DNA of 36,378 nucleotides from Pseudoruminococcus_B sp937901805. GTDB lineage: Bacteria; Bacillota; Clostridia; Oscillospirales; Ruminococcaceae. Within the stretch, counting starts at the first letter, position 1; each line of letters starts with the position of its first letter. Below are positions 15,493 to 23,404 of this stretch, piece after piece. The position numbers were made by a program, and so were the translations under genes. Location: positions 1 through 36,378 of the forward strand of contig CAUWNS010000018.1 in assembly GCA_963560245.1 (NCBI GenBank), written 5' to 3'. Under the pieces are notes generated by a model that saw only the letters and a program-made list of their open reading frames with translations, had not been told where the DNA came from and searched no databases.

Positions 15493-16154
15493 AGATTCAA
15501 TTCCTTCCTGATACACTCCATAATTTTTTGAGAAACCTTCTCAATGGAGTATGGGTTTGTGCCGTCGTCGCAGGAGATCATCTGAAATCCGAGTTTCTCC
15601 CCTGCATAACGGGCGCTTTTTGTACATTCTTTTAAATATTGCCTGTTTCTCTCATGGATATCCCGCTTGCTTTCATCTCCACGATACCTGGAACTGATAA
15701 GTTTTGCGGAAATCTCAGGATCCATGTCCAGAAAAAGCACGGCGTTGGGACGGGGAAGGCCCAGCTTCCCATATTCATAGTCTTCCAGCCAAGAAAGGTA
15801 GTCATCCCATTCCTGCGGCGGAAGCTTGCCCATCTGATGGATCGCGTTGGATGTGGTATAGCGGGCGGCAAGAATCACTGTCCCCTGCTCATAATCCCTT
15901 TGCCAAAACTGTTTATAGCTGGCATAGCGATCCACTGCATAAAAAGACGAAGCTGCATAGGCGTTCACTGCATAGGCGTCCTCTCCGAAAGCCCCTGATA
16001 AATACAGTTTCACCAGAGCAGAGGACTCATTTGCATAGTCCGGGAAAGAAATCTTCTTCACTTTTTTTCCAAGGGCAATCAGATTCTTTTCCAATAAATC
16101 GATCTGCGTAGTTTTTCCGCTTCCATCCAGCCCATCTAGGACAATCAGTTCCAT
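15489..16154 (-). CDS. tmk: thymidylate kinase (dTMP kinase family)
   Basis: Phosphorylates dTMP to dTDP. The 221-residue protein has the P-loop GLDGSGKT (8-15), the DRY motif in YAVDRYASYK, an RYTTSN segment and a LID-like SRYRGDESKRDIHERNRQYL region, of which short parts are quoted. I start at ATG 16154 with AAGGGGAG 7 bases upstream; 13 extra residues in a longer frame are not conserved. It is the first gene of a five-gene unit. The sequence is somewhat longer than E. coli Tmk (213) and belongs to a divergent branch, so a related deoxynucleotide kinase activity is possible. Confidence 0.87.
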   Translation of the reverse strand: MELIVLDGLDGSGKTTQIDLLEKNLIALGKKVKKISFPDYANESSALVKLYLSGAFGEDAYAVNAYAASSFYAVDRYASYKQFWQRDYEQGTVILAARYTTSNAIHQMGKLPPQEWDDYLSWLEDYEYGKLGLPRPNAVLFLDMDPEISAKLISSRYRGDESKRDIHERNRQYLKECTKSARYAGEKLGFQMISCDDGTNPYSIEKVSQKIMECIRKELNL

Positions 16155-16228
16155 AAGTAAACTCCCCTTTTTTGATATCCCACCCAAACTCACTCCCAGG
16201 CTTGTCCCAAACTATTCCACAGAAAACA

Positions 16229-16245
16229 GGAAGGCCCAGCCTTCC
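16229..16245 (-). terminator. probable terminator after the Cys-rich conserved gene
   Basis: A 7-base GC-rich stem GGAAGGC / GCCTTCC with a 3-base loop, followed on the minus strand by TGTTTTCTG. The T tract is interrupted, so it may be leaky. Confidence 0.45.
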
Positions 16246-16286
16246 CATTTTCTGGCGTTCTGCGGCTAGTTTCCGACAAGTATCCT

Positions 16287-17093
16287 TTAATCGCAGTCAT
16301 CAGATACATCCGCCATTCTCGGCGGGAAAAACTCCGCTGTCGGGAATTTGATTTTGCGGAACAGCTCGCATGGATCGTCCCCTGAGGTAACGCTCTCTTT
16401 ATCCGGCACACAGTAATCATAGGCCGGAATCATAATCTGTACATTGCGTTCCAGGTGGACAATGGTAAACAGGCCGAGTGTGATGCAGACCGTCTTGTTC
16501 GGACGGCTTCCGGCGGTAAAATTGCCTTCAAAATAATCCGCTACACACTGCGGCGGCGGTACGCAGACACATCTCGGCTGGCAGTCAATCAGCTGGCAGC
16601 TCAGGCACATCGGGTCAACCACCTGCAAACATGCCCTAGGCAGGTTTGTCTTACACAATTCCTCAGCCGGCATACTGCCCATCGCATAGCGATCGTCGGA
16701 ACAGAAGGTACGGACATTGCCTTCGCTGCCGTACAGGATGACCTTTTTGTTGTGAACTGCAAGTCCGGTCACATTGACGCAGGGCGCCAAAGGCGAGGTA
16801 TAGGTTTCCAGTTTGACACAGAAGAAAAAGGTCATATCCACAGAATAGAATCCGCGGTTGAAGAGCACCGGTTCGACATCGAGCAAAACATTAAGTACTT
16901 CAATCGATTTACACTTGACACTGTTCGCCTGTTCAATCACTGCCTGCCCACTGTCCGTAAAAAAGACTTCCACACCTTCTACGCAGTCTTTATCGCTGCA
17001 CGAATCATAAATTCGGCCGGCGTCGATACAGACCGCTTCTTTAAAGCTGTTGGAACCGGCGGCAGTAATCGGCGTTACTTTTGAATCAGCCAT
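16287..17093 (-). CDS. conserved clostridial Cys-rich protein of unknown function
   Basis: A 268-residue protein with 19 cysteines. I recall similar proteins in many Clostridia, with the same opening pattern of a Lys/Glu segment then a VCIDAGRIYDSCSDKDC-like motif, but no function is known to me. Residues about 20-160 look like a beta-rich domain (FNRGFYSVDMTFFF, NVTGLAVHNKKVILYGSEGN). Residues about 165-205 are a Cys cluster (CLSCQLIDCQPRCVC), and the C-terminus is acidic. No signal peptide is present. The ATG at 17093 has AGGAGG 6 bases upstream. The Cys pattern would fit a spore-surface or metal-binding protein, as inference only. Confidence 0.75.
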   Translation of the reverse strand: MADSKVTPITAAGSNSFKEAVCIDAGRIYDSCSDKDCVEGVEVFFTDSGQAVIEQANSVKCKSIEVLNVLLDVEPVLFNRGFYSVDMTFFFCVKLETYTSPLAPCVNVTGLAVHNKKVILYGSEGNVRTFCSDDRYAMGSMPAEELCKTNLPRACLQVVDPMCLSCQLIDCQPRCVCVPPPQCVADYFEGNFTAGSRPNKTVCITLGLFTIVHLERNVQIMIPAYDYCVPDKESVTSGDDPCELFRKIKFPTAEFFPPRMADVSDDCD

Positions 17094-17265
17094 AGCAATC
17101 CTCCTATAGAATCGTATTAAAGCTATGCTTTTGGCGTTGACACCGACGCAGACCTTGGTTGCTGGGGATCCCTGCAAATCGAGTGCAGCCTTACAAAGCT
17201 ATACTTTATTACCATCTTATGAGAAAGATTGTTTTTCGTGCACAAAACTTCCAAATTTTTTCCGA

Positions 17266-19659
17266 TTAATTGACAAGCTTGATTTTAGCAAAATTAGCCA
17301 TAATCTTTTTCGTTCCCACTTTATCAAAGGCAATTTCCAAAAGCGTGTCATTGCCCATTGGCTTTGCCGAGAGGACAATGCCCGTACCAAATACAGAATG
17401 GCTGACGGTATCCCCTTTGGAAAAGGTGATTGCGGAATTTGCAGACGCACTCGCCCGTTTCTTTCCCTGGGCAATCCCAATGGAACGGGACATGGATATA
17501 TCCATTTTTCTCTGTGCCTTTTTATCCACTGTCGCGGCATCCGTATTTTGGAATACCCGCACGGTTTCATCCGTCACATCGGTCAGATCCTGCGGGATCT
17601 CCCCAATAAAACGGGATGGGCGGTTCCGTACGGTAGAACCGAAGATCATCCTAGTTGCAGAGCTGGTCAGATAGAGCTTTTCCTTTGCCCGGGTAATGCC
17701 CACATAGGCCAGCCTGCGCTCCTCTTCTACTTCTTCCGGATTATACATGGACTGCATACCCGGGAAAATTCCCTCTTCCATACCGGGGATAAAGACAAAC
17801 GGGAACTCCAACCCCTTTGCCGCATGCATGGTCATCAAAGTAACGGCATCCGCAGAGGTATCGTAGTTATCCAGATCGGTAAACAGCGCCACTTCTTCCA
17901 GAAATCCGCTCAGGGATGGTTCATCAGTGGATTCCTCGTACTTTATAATATTCGTTGTCAGCTCGTTCACGTTCTCAATCCGGGTAACCCCTTCGTCCCC
18001 CATAAGCTCCAAATACCTCAGATATCCGGTATCTTCCAATACTGCGCGGAAAAATTCCTCCAGGCTGAGTTCCTGCTCTTTCTGCATGAGGTTACGGATC
18101 ATCTGGGCAAACTGCATCAGCGCGCTGCTTTTCCTGGCAAGCGTAGGAAAATCCCCCGCATGTTCCAGCACCTCAAACAGAGAGACGTCCACTGCCTGTG
18201 AAATCTGTACAGCGGTCGCCATCGTCGCCTCGCCAATCCCCCTTTTCGGTTCATTGACAATCCGGCGGAGGCGGAGTGTGTCGGAGGGGTTGTTGATTAC
18301 ACTCAGGTAGGCAATCAAATCCTTGATCTCCTTACGCTCATAGAAGCGCAACCCGCCGACCATCCGGTAGGGAATTCCACCCTTGAGCAAATGGCTTTCC
18401 AGATTATTGGACTGTGCGTTCATCCGATAGAGGATAGCGTGGTCGGAGTACTTTCTCCCCTTAAGCACATTGTCCATAATGGTTGCAGTGATAAACTGTG
18501 CTTCTCCAAAATCATCCTGCGCACGGTAAACAGTGATTTTTTCACCGCCTTTTTTCTCTGTCCACAGGTTTTTCCCCTTACGGTGGGTATTGTTTTCAAT
18601 CACATGATTTGCCGCATTCAGGATTTTTTCGGTACTGCGGTAATTCTGCTCCAGACGAATTACCAGAGTATCCTGGAACTGTTCCTCAAAATTGAGGATA
18701 TTTTCAATGGTGGCTCCGCGGAATTTATAGATACTCTGATCGTCGTCCCCCACTACGCACAGATTCCGGTACTTGGAAGCAAGGAGGCTGATGAGCCGGT
18801 ACTGGGCATAGTTGGTATCCTGGTATTCATCCACCATGATATAGCGGTATTTTTCCTGATAGTGTTCCAAAACATCCGGGAACTTTTCAAAAAGCGTAAC
18901 CGTCAGGGAGATAATATCGTCAAAATCCACAGCATCCGCCTTTTTCAGCGCTGTCTGATAAGCTTCATAGATTTGGGCGATGGTCTTCTGACGATAGTCT
19001 GCCCCATAATTCGCCAGGTAATCGGCTGGATAGATCATCTGATCCTTTGCCCTGCCAATGGCGTTGAGCATGGCTTTTGGGGGAAAACTCTTTTCATCCA
19101 GTCTCAGGTTTTTCATACATTCCTTAATCACACGCAGGCTGTCATCCGTATCGTAGATGGTGAAGCTGGACGCATAGCCGAGTTTTTCAATTTCCCTGCG
19201 CAGAATCCGGACACAGCAGGAATGAAACGTACTCGCCTGGAGATACGCCGCGTCTTCTCCCAGCATTTTTTCCAGGCGTTCTTTTAACTCCCCCGCCGCT
19301 TTATTGGTAAAGGTGATGGAGAGAACATTCCATGGCTTTACTCTTCCAATCGAAATCATATCCGCGACAGCGGGTTCGTCGTCATGGATTCCATCCAAAT
19401 AAGCCTGAAGAAAGTCCAGCTGATCCTGGGTAACTTGTCCGTATATCTTGTCGCTGTTGTATGCATCCCCGTAGCGGAGCATATTAGCAATCCGGTTGAC
19501 AACAACCGTTGTCTTTCCGCTTCCTGCCCCTGCCAAAATCAAAACAGGCCCGTCTATTTGATAGACCGCCTTTCTCTGCATGGGATTGAGATGTGAAAAC
19601 CGTTTGTCCAGAATCTTTCTGCGGATTTCTAAAAACTTCTGCTGTAATTCTGTTTGCAT
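17266..19659 (-). CDS. pcrA: ATP-dependent DNA helicase PcrA/UvrD
   Basis: An SF1A 3'-5' helicase for nucleotide excision repair, replication-fork clearance and RNA polymerase removal. The 797-residue protein has Walker A AGAGSGKT (43-50), motif Ia SITFTNKAAGEL, Walker B VDEYQDTNYAQY, motif III GDDDQSIYKFRGA, motif IV QNYRST, motif V TMHAAKGLEF and motif VI VGITRAKEKLYL. The C-terminal FSKGDTVSHSVFGTG..VL is the Tudor-like RNA-polymerase-binding domain. About 45 extra residues (63-108) lie between motifs I and Ia, as in many clostridial PcrA proteins. ATG 19659 has AGGGG 7 bases upstream. No hairpin separates it from the next gene. Confidence 0.94.
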   Translation of the reverse strand: MQTELQQKFLEIRRKILDKRFSHLNPMQRKAVYQIDGPVLILAGAGSGKTTVVVNRIANMLRYGDAYNSDKIYGQVTQDQLDFLQAYLDGIHDDEPAVADMISIGRVKPWNVLSITFTNKAAGELKERLEKMLGEDAAYLQASTFHSCCVRILRREIEKLGYASSFTIYDTDDSLRVIKECMKNLRLDEKSFPPKAMLNAIGRAKDQMIYPADYLANYGADYRQKTIAQIYEAYQTALKKADAVDFDDIISLTVTLFEKFPDVLEHYQEKYRYIMVDEYQDTNYAQYRLISLLASKYRNLCVVGDDDQSIYKFRGATIENILNFEEQFQDTLVIRLEQNYRSTEKILNAANHVIENNTHRKGKNLWTEKKGGEKITVYRAQDDFGEAQFITATIMDNVLKGRKYSDHAILYRMNAQSNNLESHLLKGGIPYRMVGGLRFYERKEIKDLIAYLSVINNPSDTLRLRRIVNEPKRGIGEATMATAVQISQAVDVSLFEVLEHAGDFPTLARKSSALMQFAQMIRNLMQKEQELSLEEFFRAVLEDTGYLRYLELMGDEGVTRIENVNELTTNIIKYEESTDEPSLSGFLEEVALFTDLDNYDTSADAVTLMTMHAAKGLEFPFVFIPGMEEGIFPGMQSMYNPEEVEEERRLAYVGITRAKEKLYLTSSATRMIFGSTVRNRPSRFIGEIPQDLTDVTDETVRVFQNTDAATVDKKAQRKMDISMSRSIGIAQGKKRASASANSAITFSKGDTVSHSVFGTGIVLSAKPMGNDTLLEIAFDKVGTKKIMANFAKIKLVN

Positions 19660-19690
19660 AATGATTCCCCTATACTTTTCTATCATTCTC

Positions 19691-19743
19691 TTTATAGCAT
19701 GTAAAAATGAATTTTTAACATTTTATACTTTCTTATTATATCA
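19691..19743 (-). promoter_or_regulatory. candidate promoters of pcrA
   Basis: Two extended -10 elements on the minus strand: TGATATAAT (19743-19735) and TGCTATAAA (19699-19691). Neither has a good -35. They lie about 35 and 80 bases before the start codon. Confidence 0.5.
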
Positions 19744-19805
19744 TAAAACGCCCGCTCAAAAAAGGTAAAACCCCCTGCTGAACTGACCAAAGAAGCGCGG
19801 GAAAA

Positions 19806-19858
19806 CGGATTTTTTTTGTACCAAAACAGAATGAGATACTCCCTTTGTACAAAATCCG
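19806..19858. repeat. imperfect inverted repeat upstream of pcrA
   Basis: CGGATTTT (then four extra T) GTAC at 19806-19821 pairs with GTACAAAATCCG at 19847-19858 around a 25-base loop. It lies in the 338-base gap between pcrA and oadB. Apart from this, the promoters and the oadB terminator, I see nothing in the gap. Confidence 0.45.
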
Positions 19859-19939
19859 GACGAATCCCCCTTGTTTTCTATATTTTAGAAATTGCATCCG
19901 TTTAGAAACGGCACCAGAAAGCTAAGCGGCAAGTGCAAA

Positions 19940-19969
19940 AAATCCCCTCTGATAAATCAGAGGGGATTT
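19940..19969 (-). terminator. intrinsic terminator after oadB
   Basis: Perfect 14-base arms (AAATCCCCTCTGAT and complement) followed by T6 on the minus strand, 28 bases past the stop codon. Confidence 0.93.
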
Positions 19970-19997
19970 CAAAATTAAGTTTCATGAATATGGAAAA

Positions 19998-21140
19998 CTA
20001 CTGAACCAGAGGTCCAAGCACCTGAATCAGGACGCCGGCTGCAACCGCAGACCCGATAACACCGGCAACATTCGGCCCCATAGCGTGCATGAGAAGAAAG
20101 TTTGCCGGATTTTCTTTCTGACCCACTTTCTGAGATACACGAGCAGCCATCGGAACGGCAGAAACGCCTGCAGAACCAATCAGCGGATTCACCTTACCCT
20201 TGGTAAAGATATACATCAACTTTCCAAACAGGACTCCAGCCGCAGTGCCAAAACAGAATGCAATCAGGCCAAGGAGGACAATCCCGAGGGTCTTCCCGGT
20301 CAGGAATCGATCTGCCGTCGCAGTAGCGCCTACAGAAATGCCAAGGAAGATGGTGACGATATTCATCAGCTCATTTTGAGCGGTATTGGACAGTCTGGAA
20401 ACAACGCCGCTCTCTCTCATCAGGTTGCCAAGCATCAGCATGCCGACCAAAGGAGCCGCATCCGGGACGATAAAGGAGACAAGCAGGGTTACCAGAATTG
20501 GGAATACCACTTTTTCCAGCTTGGAAACCGGACGAAGCTGTTCCATAACAACGCTGCGTTCTTTTTTCGTTGTGAGAGCCTTCATAATCGGCGGCTGAAT
20601 AATTGGTACCAACGCCATATAGGAATATGCGGCGATAGCAATAGAACCCAGCAGTTCCGGGGCTAACTTTGAGGTAACAAAAATTGCTGTTGGACCGTCC
20701 GCGCCGCCGATAATCCCGATCGCACCCGCTTCATTCGGTGCAAAGCCAAGAAGTGTTGCTCCCAGATAGGTAAGGAAGATGCCCGCCTGTGCAGCTGCTC
20801 CAAGTAAAAAGCTCTTTGGATTTGCAATCAGAGGACCAAAGTCCGTCATAGCGCCTACGCCCAGGAAAATCAGAGGCGGATAAATGCCAAGCTTAACTCC
20901 CTGGTATAAATAATAAATCAGACTGCCTTCATTATAGGAGGAGAGTCCTGCAACCGGGATGTTTGCCAGCAACATACCAAAAGCAATCGGCAACAGCAAA
21001 AGCGGCTCGTACTGCTTTGCAATTGCAAGATAAATCAGAACACAGGCAATAATCAACATAACCCAAGTCTGCCAAGTCGCCTGCATAAAACCGGTATTGT
21101 TCCAAATACCGACTAAGGTATCAATAAATGACTGAAACAC
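19998..21140 (-). CDS. oadB: sodium-pump decarboxylase beta subunit
   Basis: The membrane subunit of Na+-translocating decarboxylases, where carboxybiotin is decarboxylated and Na+ is exported. The 380-residue protein has about nine membrane segments. Conserved segments are GAMTDFGPLIANP (97-109) and GIIGGADGPTAIF around Asp148, equivalent to the essential Asp203 of the Klebsiella enzyme, plus NLMRESGVV and NFLLMHAMGPNVAGVIGSA near the end. The start is a GTG (21140) with AAAGGA 9 bases upstream. It follows oadG by 44 bases. No alpha (carboxyltransferase) or biotin-carrier gene is near, so the substrate (oxaloacetate, methylmalonyl-CoA or glutaconyl-CoA) cannot be named. Confidence 0.94.
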   Translation of the reverse strand: MFQSFIDTLVGIWNNTGFMQATWQTWVMLIIACVLIYLAIAKQYEPLLLLPIAFGMLLANIPVAGLSSYNEGSLIYYLYQGVKLGIYPPLIFLGVGAMTDFGPLIANPKSFLLGAAAQAGIFLTYLGATLLGFAPNEAGAIGIIGGADGPTAIFVTSKLAPELLGSIAIAAYSYMALVPIIQPPIMKALTTKKERSVVMEQLRPVSKLEKVVFPILVTLLVSFIVPDAAPLVGMLMLGNLMRESGVVSRLSNTAQNELMNIVTIFLGISVGATATADRFLTGKTLGIVLLGLIAFCFGTAAGVLFGKLMYIFTKGKVNPLIGSAGVSAVPMAARVSQKVGQKENPANFLLMHAMGPNVAGVIGSAVAAGVLIQVLGPLVQ

Positions 21141-21184
21141 GTCTTTTCATCCTTTCTAATGGGGGTTTTACAGTTATGTTCAAG

Positions 21185-21565
21185 CTAGAACGGACGGGTA
21201 TTTTCCGTAATGCCAGCCAAACCCCAGACAGGACGAGCTTCACGTGCTCTTTTTATGCTTTTTACAACAAATCCGCTTTCCCCGGTTTCCTCCATCATGA
21301 AAGCAACCGCAGCGGAAATTGCCGCAACGACTTCACCGGGAATCCCCTCTTCTGCAGCCGGCTGTGCTTTTACTACAGGAGCCGCAGGTTTCAGAGCTGC
21401 CGGTACAGCCGGTGTCTGTTTTGGCGCTTCAGGTTTTTTGTCCCGCTTGAAAGAAGACAATACTTTACCCATCGCCCAAATCATGACAATCAGCACAATC
21501 AGAGCAAGGAAAACAATGACGAGTCCGGAAATAATAATTACGACCGCAAGCTGCATATCACTCAT
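21185..21565 (-). CDS. oadG: sodium-pump decarboxylase gamma subunit (OadG family)
   Basis: A 126-residue small subunit that links the membrane beta subunit to the soluble carboxyltransferase. One membrane helix (about 6-32) is followed by an Ala/Pro-rich linker (44-72) and a conserved C-terminal tail with EEGIPGEVVAAISAAVAFM and RPVWGLAGITENTRPF, which marks the clostridial OadG type. The linker resembles those of biotin carriers, but there is no MKM biotinylation site here. The ATG has AGGAG 11 bases upstream, and the promoter at 21672-21700 leaves a leader of about 100 bases. Confidence 0.9.
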   Translation of the reverse strand: MSDMQLAVVIIISGLVIVFLALIVLIVMIWAMGKVLSSFKRDKKPEAPKQTPAVPAALKPAAPVVKAQPAAEEGIPGEVVAAISAAVAFMMEETGESGFVVKSIKRAREARPVWGLAGITENTRPF

Positions 21566-21671
21566 ACGTTTCTTTTCTCCTTGTCCAAAAATTTATTGTT
21601 TTTCTAAAGAATACTTTTAACGGCTAATTTATGACAAAGTTAAAAACATTCTTTAAACAGCAACCGAATTC

Positions 21672-21700
21672 ATTATACATGAAATCCGATTATTTTGCAA
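21672..21700 (-). promoter_or_regulatory. sigma-A promoter of oadG-oadB
   Basis: TTGCAA (21700-21695), 17-base spacer and perfect TATAAT (21677-21672). It shares the 371-base divergent gap (21566-21936) with the mscS promoter. Confidence 0.7.
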
Positions 21701-21872
21701 TTGATTCTCCCGAATATTTTCTTGTGATAATTCACAGTGTGTTTTTTCTCTTTTTGTTAAACCTTCTACAATGTCACGATTGACGTGTTTTGAACCGTTC
21801 GCATTTTATAGAAATCGCTGAAACGTTTTTTAGATTCCTTCCGTTCACAGAAAGCCAACCCTGGGGTTTTCA

Positions 21873-21902
21873 TTGCCTAACCTCTTCTTTTCGTATTATA
21901 AT
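21873..21902 (+). promoter_or_regulatory. candidate promoter of mscS
   Basis: TTGCCT (21873-21878), 18-base spacer and TATAAT (21897-21902), about 35 bases before the start codon. The remainder of the divergent gap shows no other clear element. Confidence 0.6.
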
Positions 21903-21936
21903 GAAAAAAATTATGCTTTCGCAAGGAGGTCTTTTG

Positions 21937-22818
21937 ATGTTCTTACTCACTTCCTCGACTTCTTCCATTTCTCCGGAGCAGGCCGAACAGACTATCAGCC
22001 TTTTTAAACAGATTATGGAAAACGTGCTCAGCCCCCGGATCATCATGCCAATCCTGACGCTGGTTGTTGGAATCGTTGCTATAAAAATCCTGATGAAACT
22101 TTTTTCCAGAGCTTTGGCAAAAAGCCGAATTGAAATTTCTCTACATACTTTTTTAAAATCACTGCTGCGGATCTCCCTTTACGTTATCCTTTTTATGACC
22201 GCTGCTTCCATGATCGGAATTCCAATCACCTCCTTTGTTACGGTGCTCGGCGCCTTGGGACTCGCTATTTCGCTTGCTGTCAAAGACAGCCTTGGAAATC
22301 TGGCCGGCGGTTTTTTAGTGCTTTTTGCAAAGCCGTTTTCAGTCGGAGATTTTGTGGAAGCAGAAGGTGTGAGCGGTACTGTCAAAGCGATCAATCTTTT
22401 TTATACCAGACTGAATACCATTGACAATAAACGTATCTACATTCCAAACGGGCAGCTTTCCAACGCCAAAATTATCAACTATTCCGCCGAACCGACCAGA
22501 ATGTTGGATCGGGTATTTTCCATTGGTTATGAGGATGATATGGATATTGCAAAACAAATTATTATGGACATCATTCTGCACAGTGAATATGCACTTTTAG
22601 ATCCGGAACCTCTGGTCCGGGTAAAAAGCCATTCCGAAAGCTCCATTGATATCCTGGTCCGCGTCTGGGTGCAGTCGGAATATTATTTTGACTTGGATTA
22701 TTACCTGCATGAGGAAATTAAGCGGGAGTTTGACAAACGGGGAATCCATATCCCCTACCAACAGCTGGATGTATATTTACGTGAGCCAAAAGAAACCCTT
22801 CCTGAAAACGGGAAGTAA
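21937..22818 (+). CDS. small-conductance mechanosensitive channel (MscS family)
   Basis: A channel that opens under membrane tension and releases solutes during hypo-osmotic shock. The 293-residue protein has three membrane helices (about 33-57, 78-98 and 101-130). The third is the pore helix, rich in Gly/Ala (LGALGLAISLAVKDSLGNLAGG). The MscS signature FAKPFSVGDFVE (130-141) and YIPNGQLSNAKIINYS in the beta domain follow. The start ATG 21937 has AAGGAGG 7 bases upstream; a frame back to 21790 has no site. It is one of only two plus-strand genes and ends at a terminator shared with the CotF-like pair. Confidence 0.93.
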   Translation: MFLLTSSTSSISPEQAEQTISLFKQIMENVLSPRIIMPILTLVVGIVAIKILMKLFSRALAKSRIEISLHTFLKSLLRISLYVILFMTAASMIGIPITSFVTVLGALGLAISLAVKDSLGNLAGGFLVLFAKPFSVGDFVEAEGVSGTVKAINLFYTRLNTIDNKRIYIPNGQLSNAKIINYSAEPTRMLDRVFSIGYEDDMDIAKQIIMDIILHSEYALLDPEPLVRVKSHSESSIDILVRVWVQSEYYFDLDYYLHEEIKREFDKRGIHIPYQQLDVYLREPKETLPENGK

Positions 22819-22822
22819 AAGA

Positions 22823-22855
22823 AAATAGGGCTGAGGAACTCCCTCAGCCCTATTT
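22823..22855. terminator. bidirectional terminator between mscS and the CotF-like gene
   Basis: Perfect 14-base arms around GGGCTGAGG / CCTCAGCCC with a 5-base loop, flanked by A4 and T5. It serves mscS on plus and the convergent CotF-like gene on minus. Confidence 0.93.
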
Positions 22856-23125
22856 TTATTGATTCATCTGTCCAAGATATTTTTGTTTGGCTTGATTAAT
22901 TTTATCCTGCTCTGCCGGTTCTGTCTGATACCAGCCGCGTTTTTGCATTTCTGTGAAAATCTCATGCTGAATTCTATGCTCATCTTCCAGCAAATTCATG
23001 AACTGCTCTTTAAGCTGTGGATCGCTGCATTCATTCGCAAAAGTGTTGTATGTCCCAGTAATAAATTTTTGAGATGACAACGCATCATCTATCATTGCTT
23101 TATCATCAAATTGAATCTGCTCCAT
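22856..23125 (-). CDS. CotF-like spore coat protein
   Basis: An 89-residue helical protein of the CotF family, which contributes to the spore coat. FDDKAMIDDALSSQKFIT and FANECSDPQLKEQFMNLL, then EDEHRIQHEIFTEMQKRGWY, match the family's two-helix pattern (short parts quoted); the fold is ferritin-like. It starts at ATG 23125 with AGGAGGGG 7 bases upstream; a longer frame to 23239 overlaps the upstream gene and is not real. It follows the smaller relative at 23139-23324 by 13 bases, so the pair is one operon. Confidence 0.85.
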   Translation of the reverse strand: MEQIQFDDKAMIDDALSSQKFITGTYNTFANECSDPQLKEQFMNLLEDEHRIQHEIFTEMQKRGWYQTEPAEQDKINQAKQKYLGQMNQ

Positions 23126-23138
23126 CCTGCTTCCCCTC

Positions 23139-23324
23139 CTAGTTGAGCTTTTGTGTGAGCTGCTGAAAATGTTCCTGATGTTTTGCGGCAATCTGCTCGC
23201 ATTTTGTTTTAATCTGCGGATCGGACGCGTTTTGTGCATATAGTTTGTACTTTTTGATCAAGCACTGTTCCGCGCTCAGCTGATCTTCAATTGCAGAAAG
23301 TTCTTTGGAAGTTAAATTGGCCAT
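23139..23324 (-). CDS. small CotF-like / ferritin-like helical protein
   Basis: A 61-residue, two-helix protein related to the gene downstream: SAIEDQLSAEQCLIKKYKLY and ASDPQIKTKCEQIAAKHQEH correspond to the two CotF helices (short quotes). It looks like a half-domain coat protein of the type often found in tandem in Clostridia. AAAGGAG lies 8 bases before the ATG. Expression in sporulation is expected from the family, but I see no clear sporulation promoter upstream. Confidence 0.78.
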   Translation of the reverse strand: MANLTSKELSAIEDQLSAEQCLIKKYKLYAQNASDPQIKTKCEQIAAKHQEHFQQLTQKLN

Positions 23325-23350
23325 GGTCGATACTCCTTTCCAGAATCAAA

Positions 23351-23384
23351 ATAGGACTGCCATGCAAATTCATGACAGTCCTAT
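23351..23384 (-). terminator. intrinsic terminator after the MreB-like gene
   Basis: 14-base arms (23351-23364 and 23371-23384) with one G-U pair and a 6-base loop, followed by TTTTGATT on the minus strand. It separates the repair unit from the CotF-like pair. Confidence 0.88.
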
Positions 23385-23404
23385 TCTTTCCAAAAAAGCA
23401 AAGC

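Noticed and set aside
14506..15531. A 341-codon plus-strand frame opposite the DUF2156 gene
   Set aside because: No ribosome binding site and no family resemblance; the minus-strand gene has a good start and conserved motifs.
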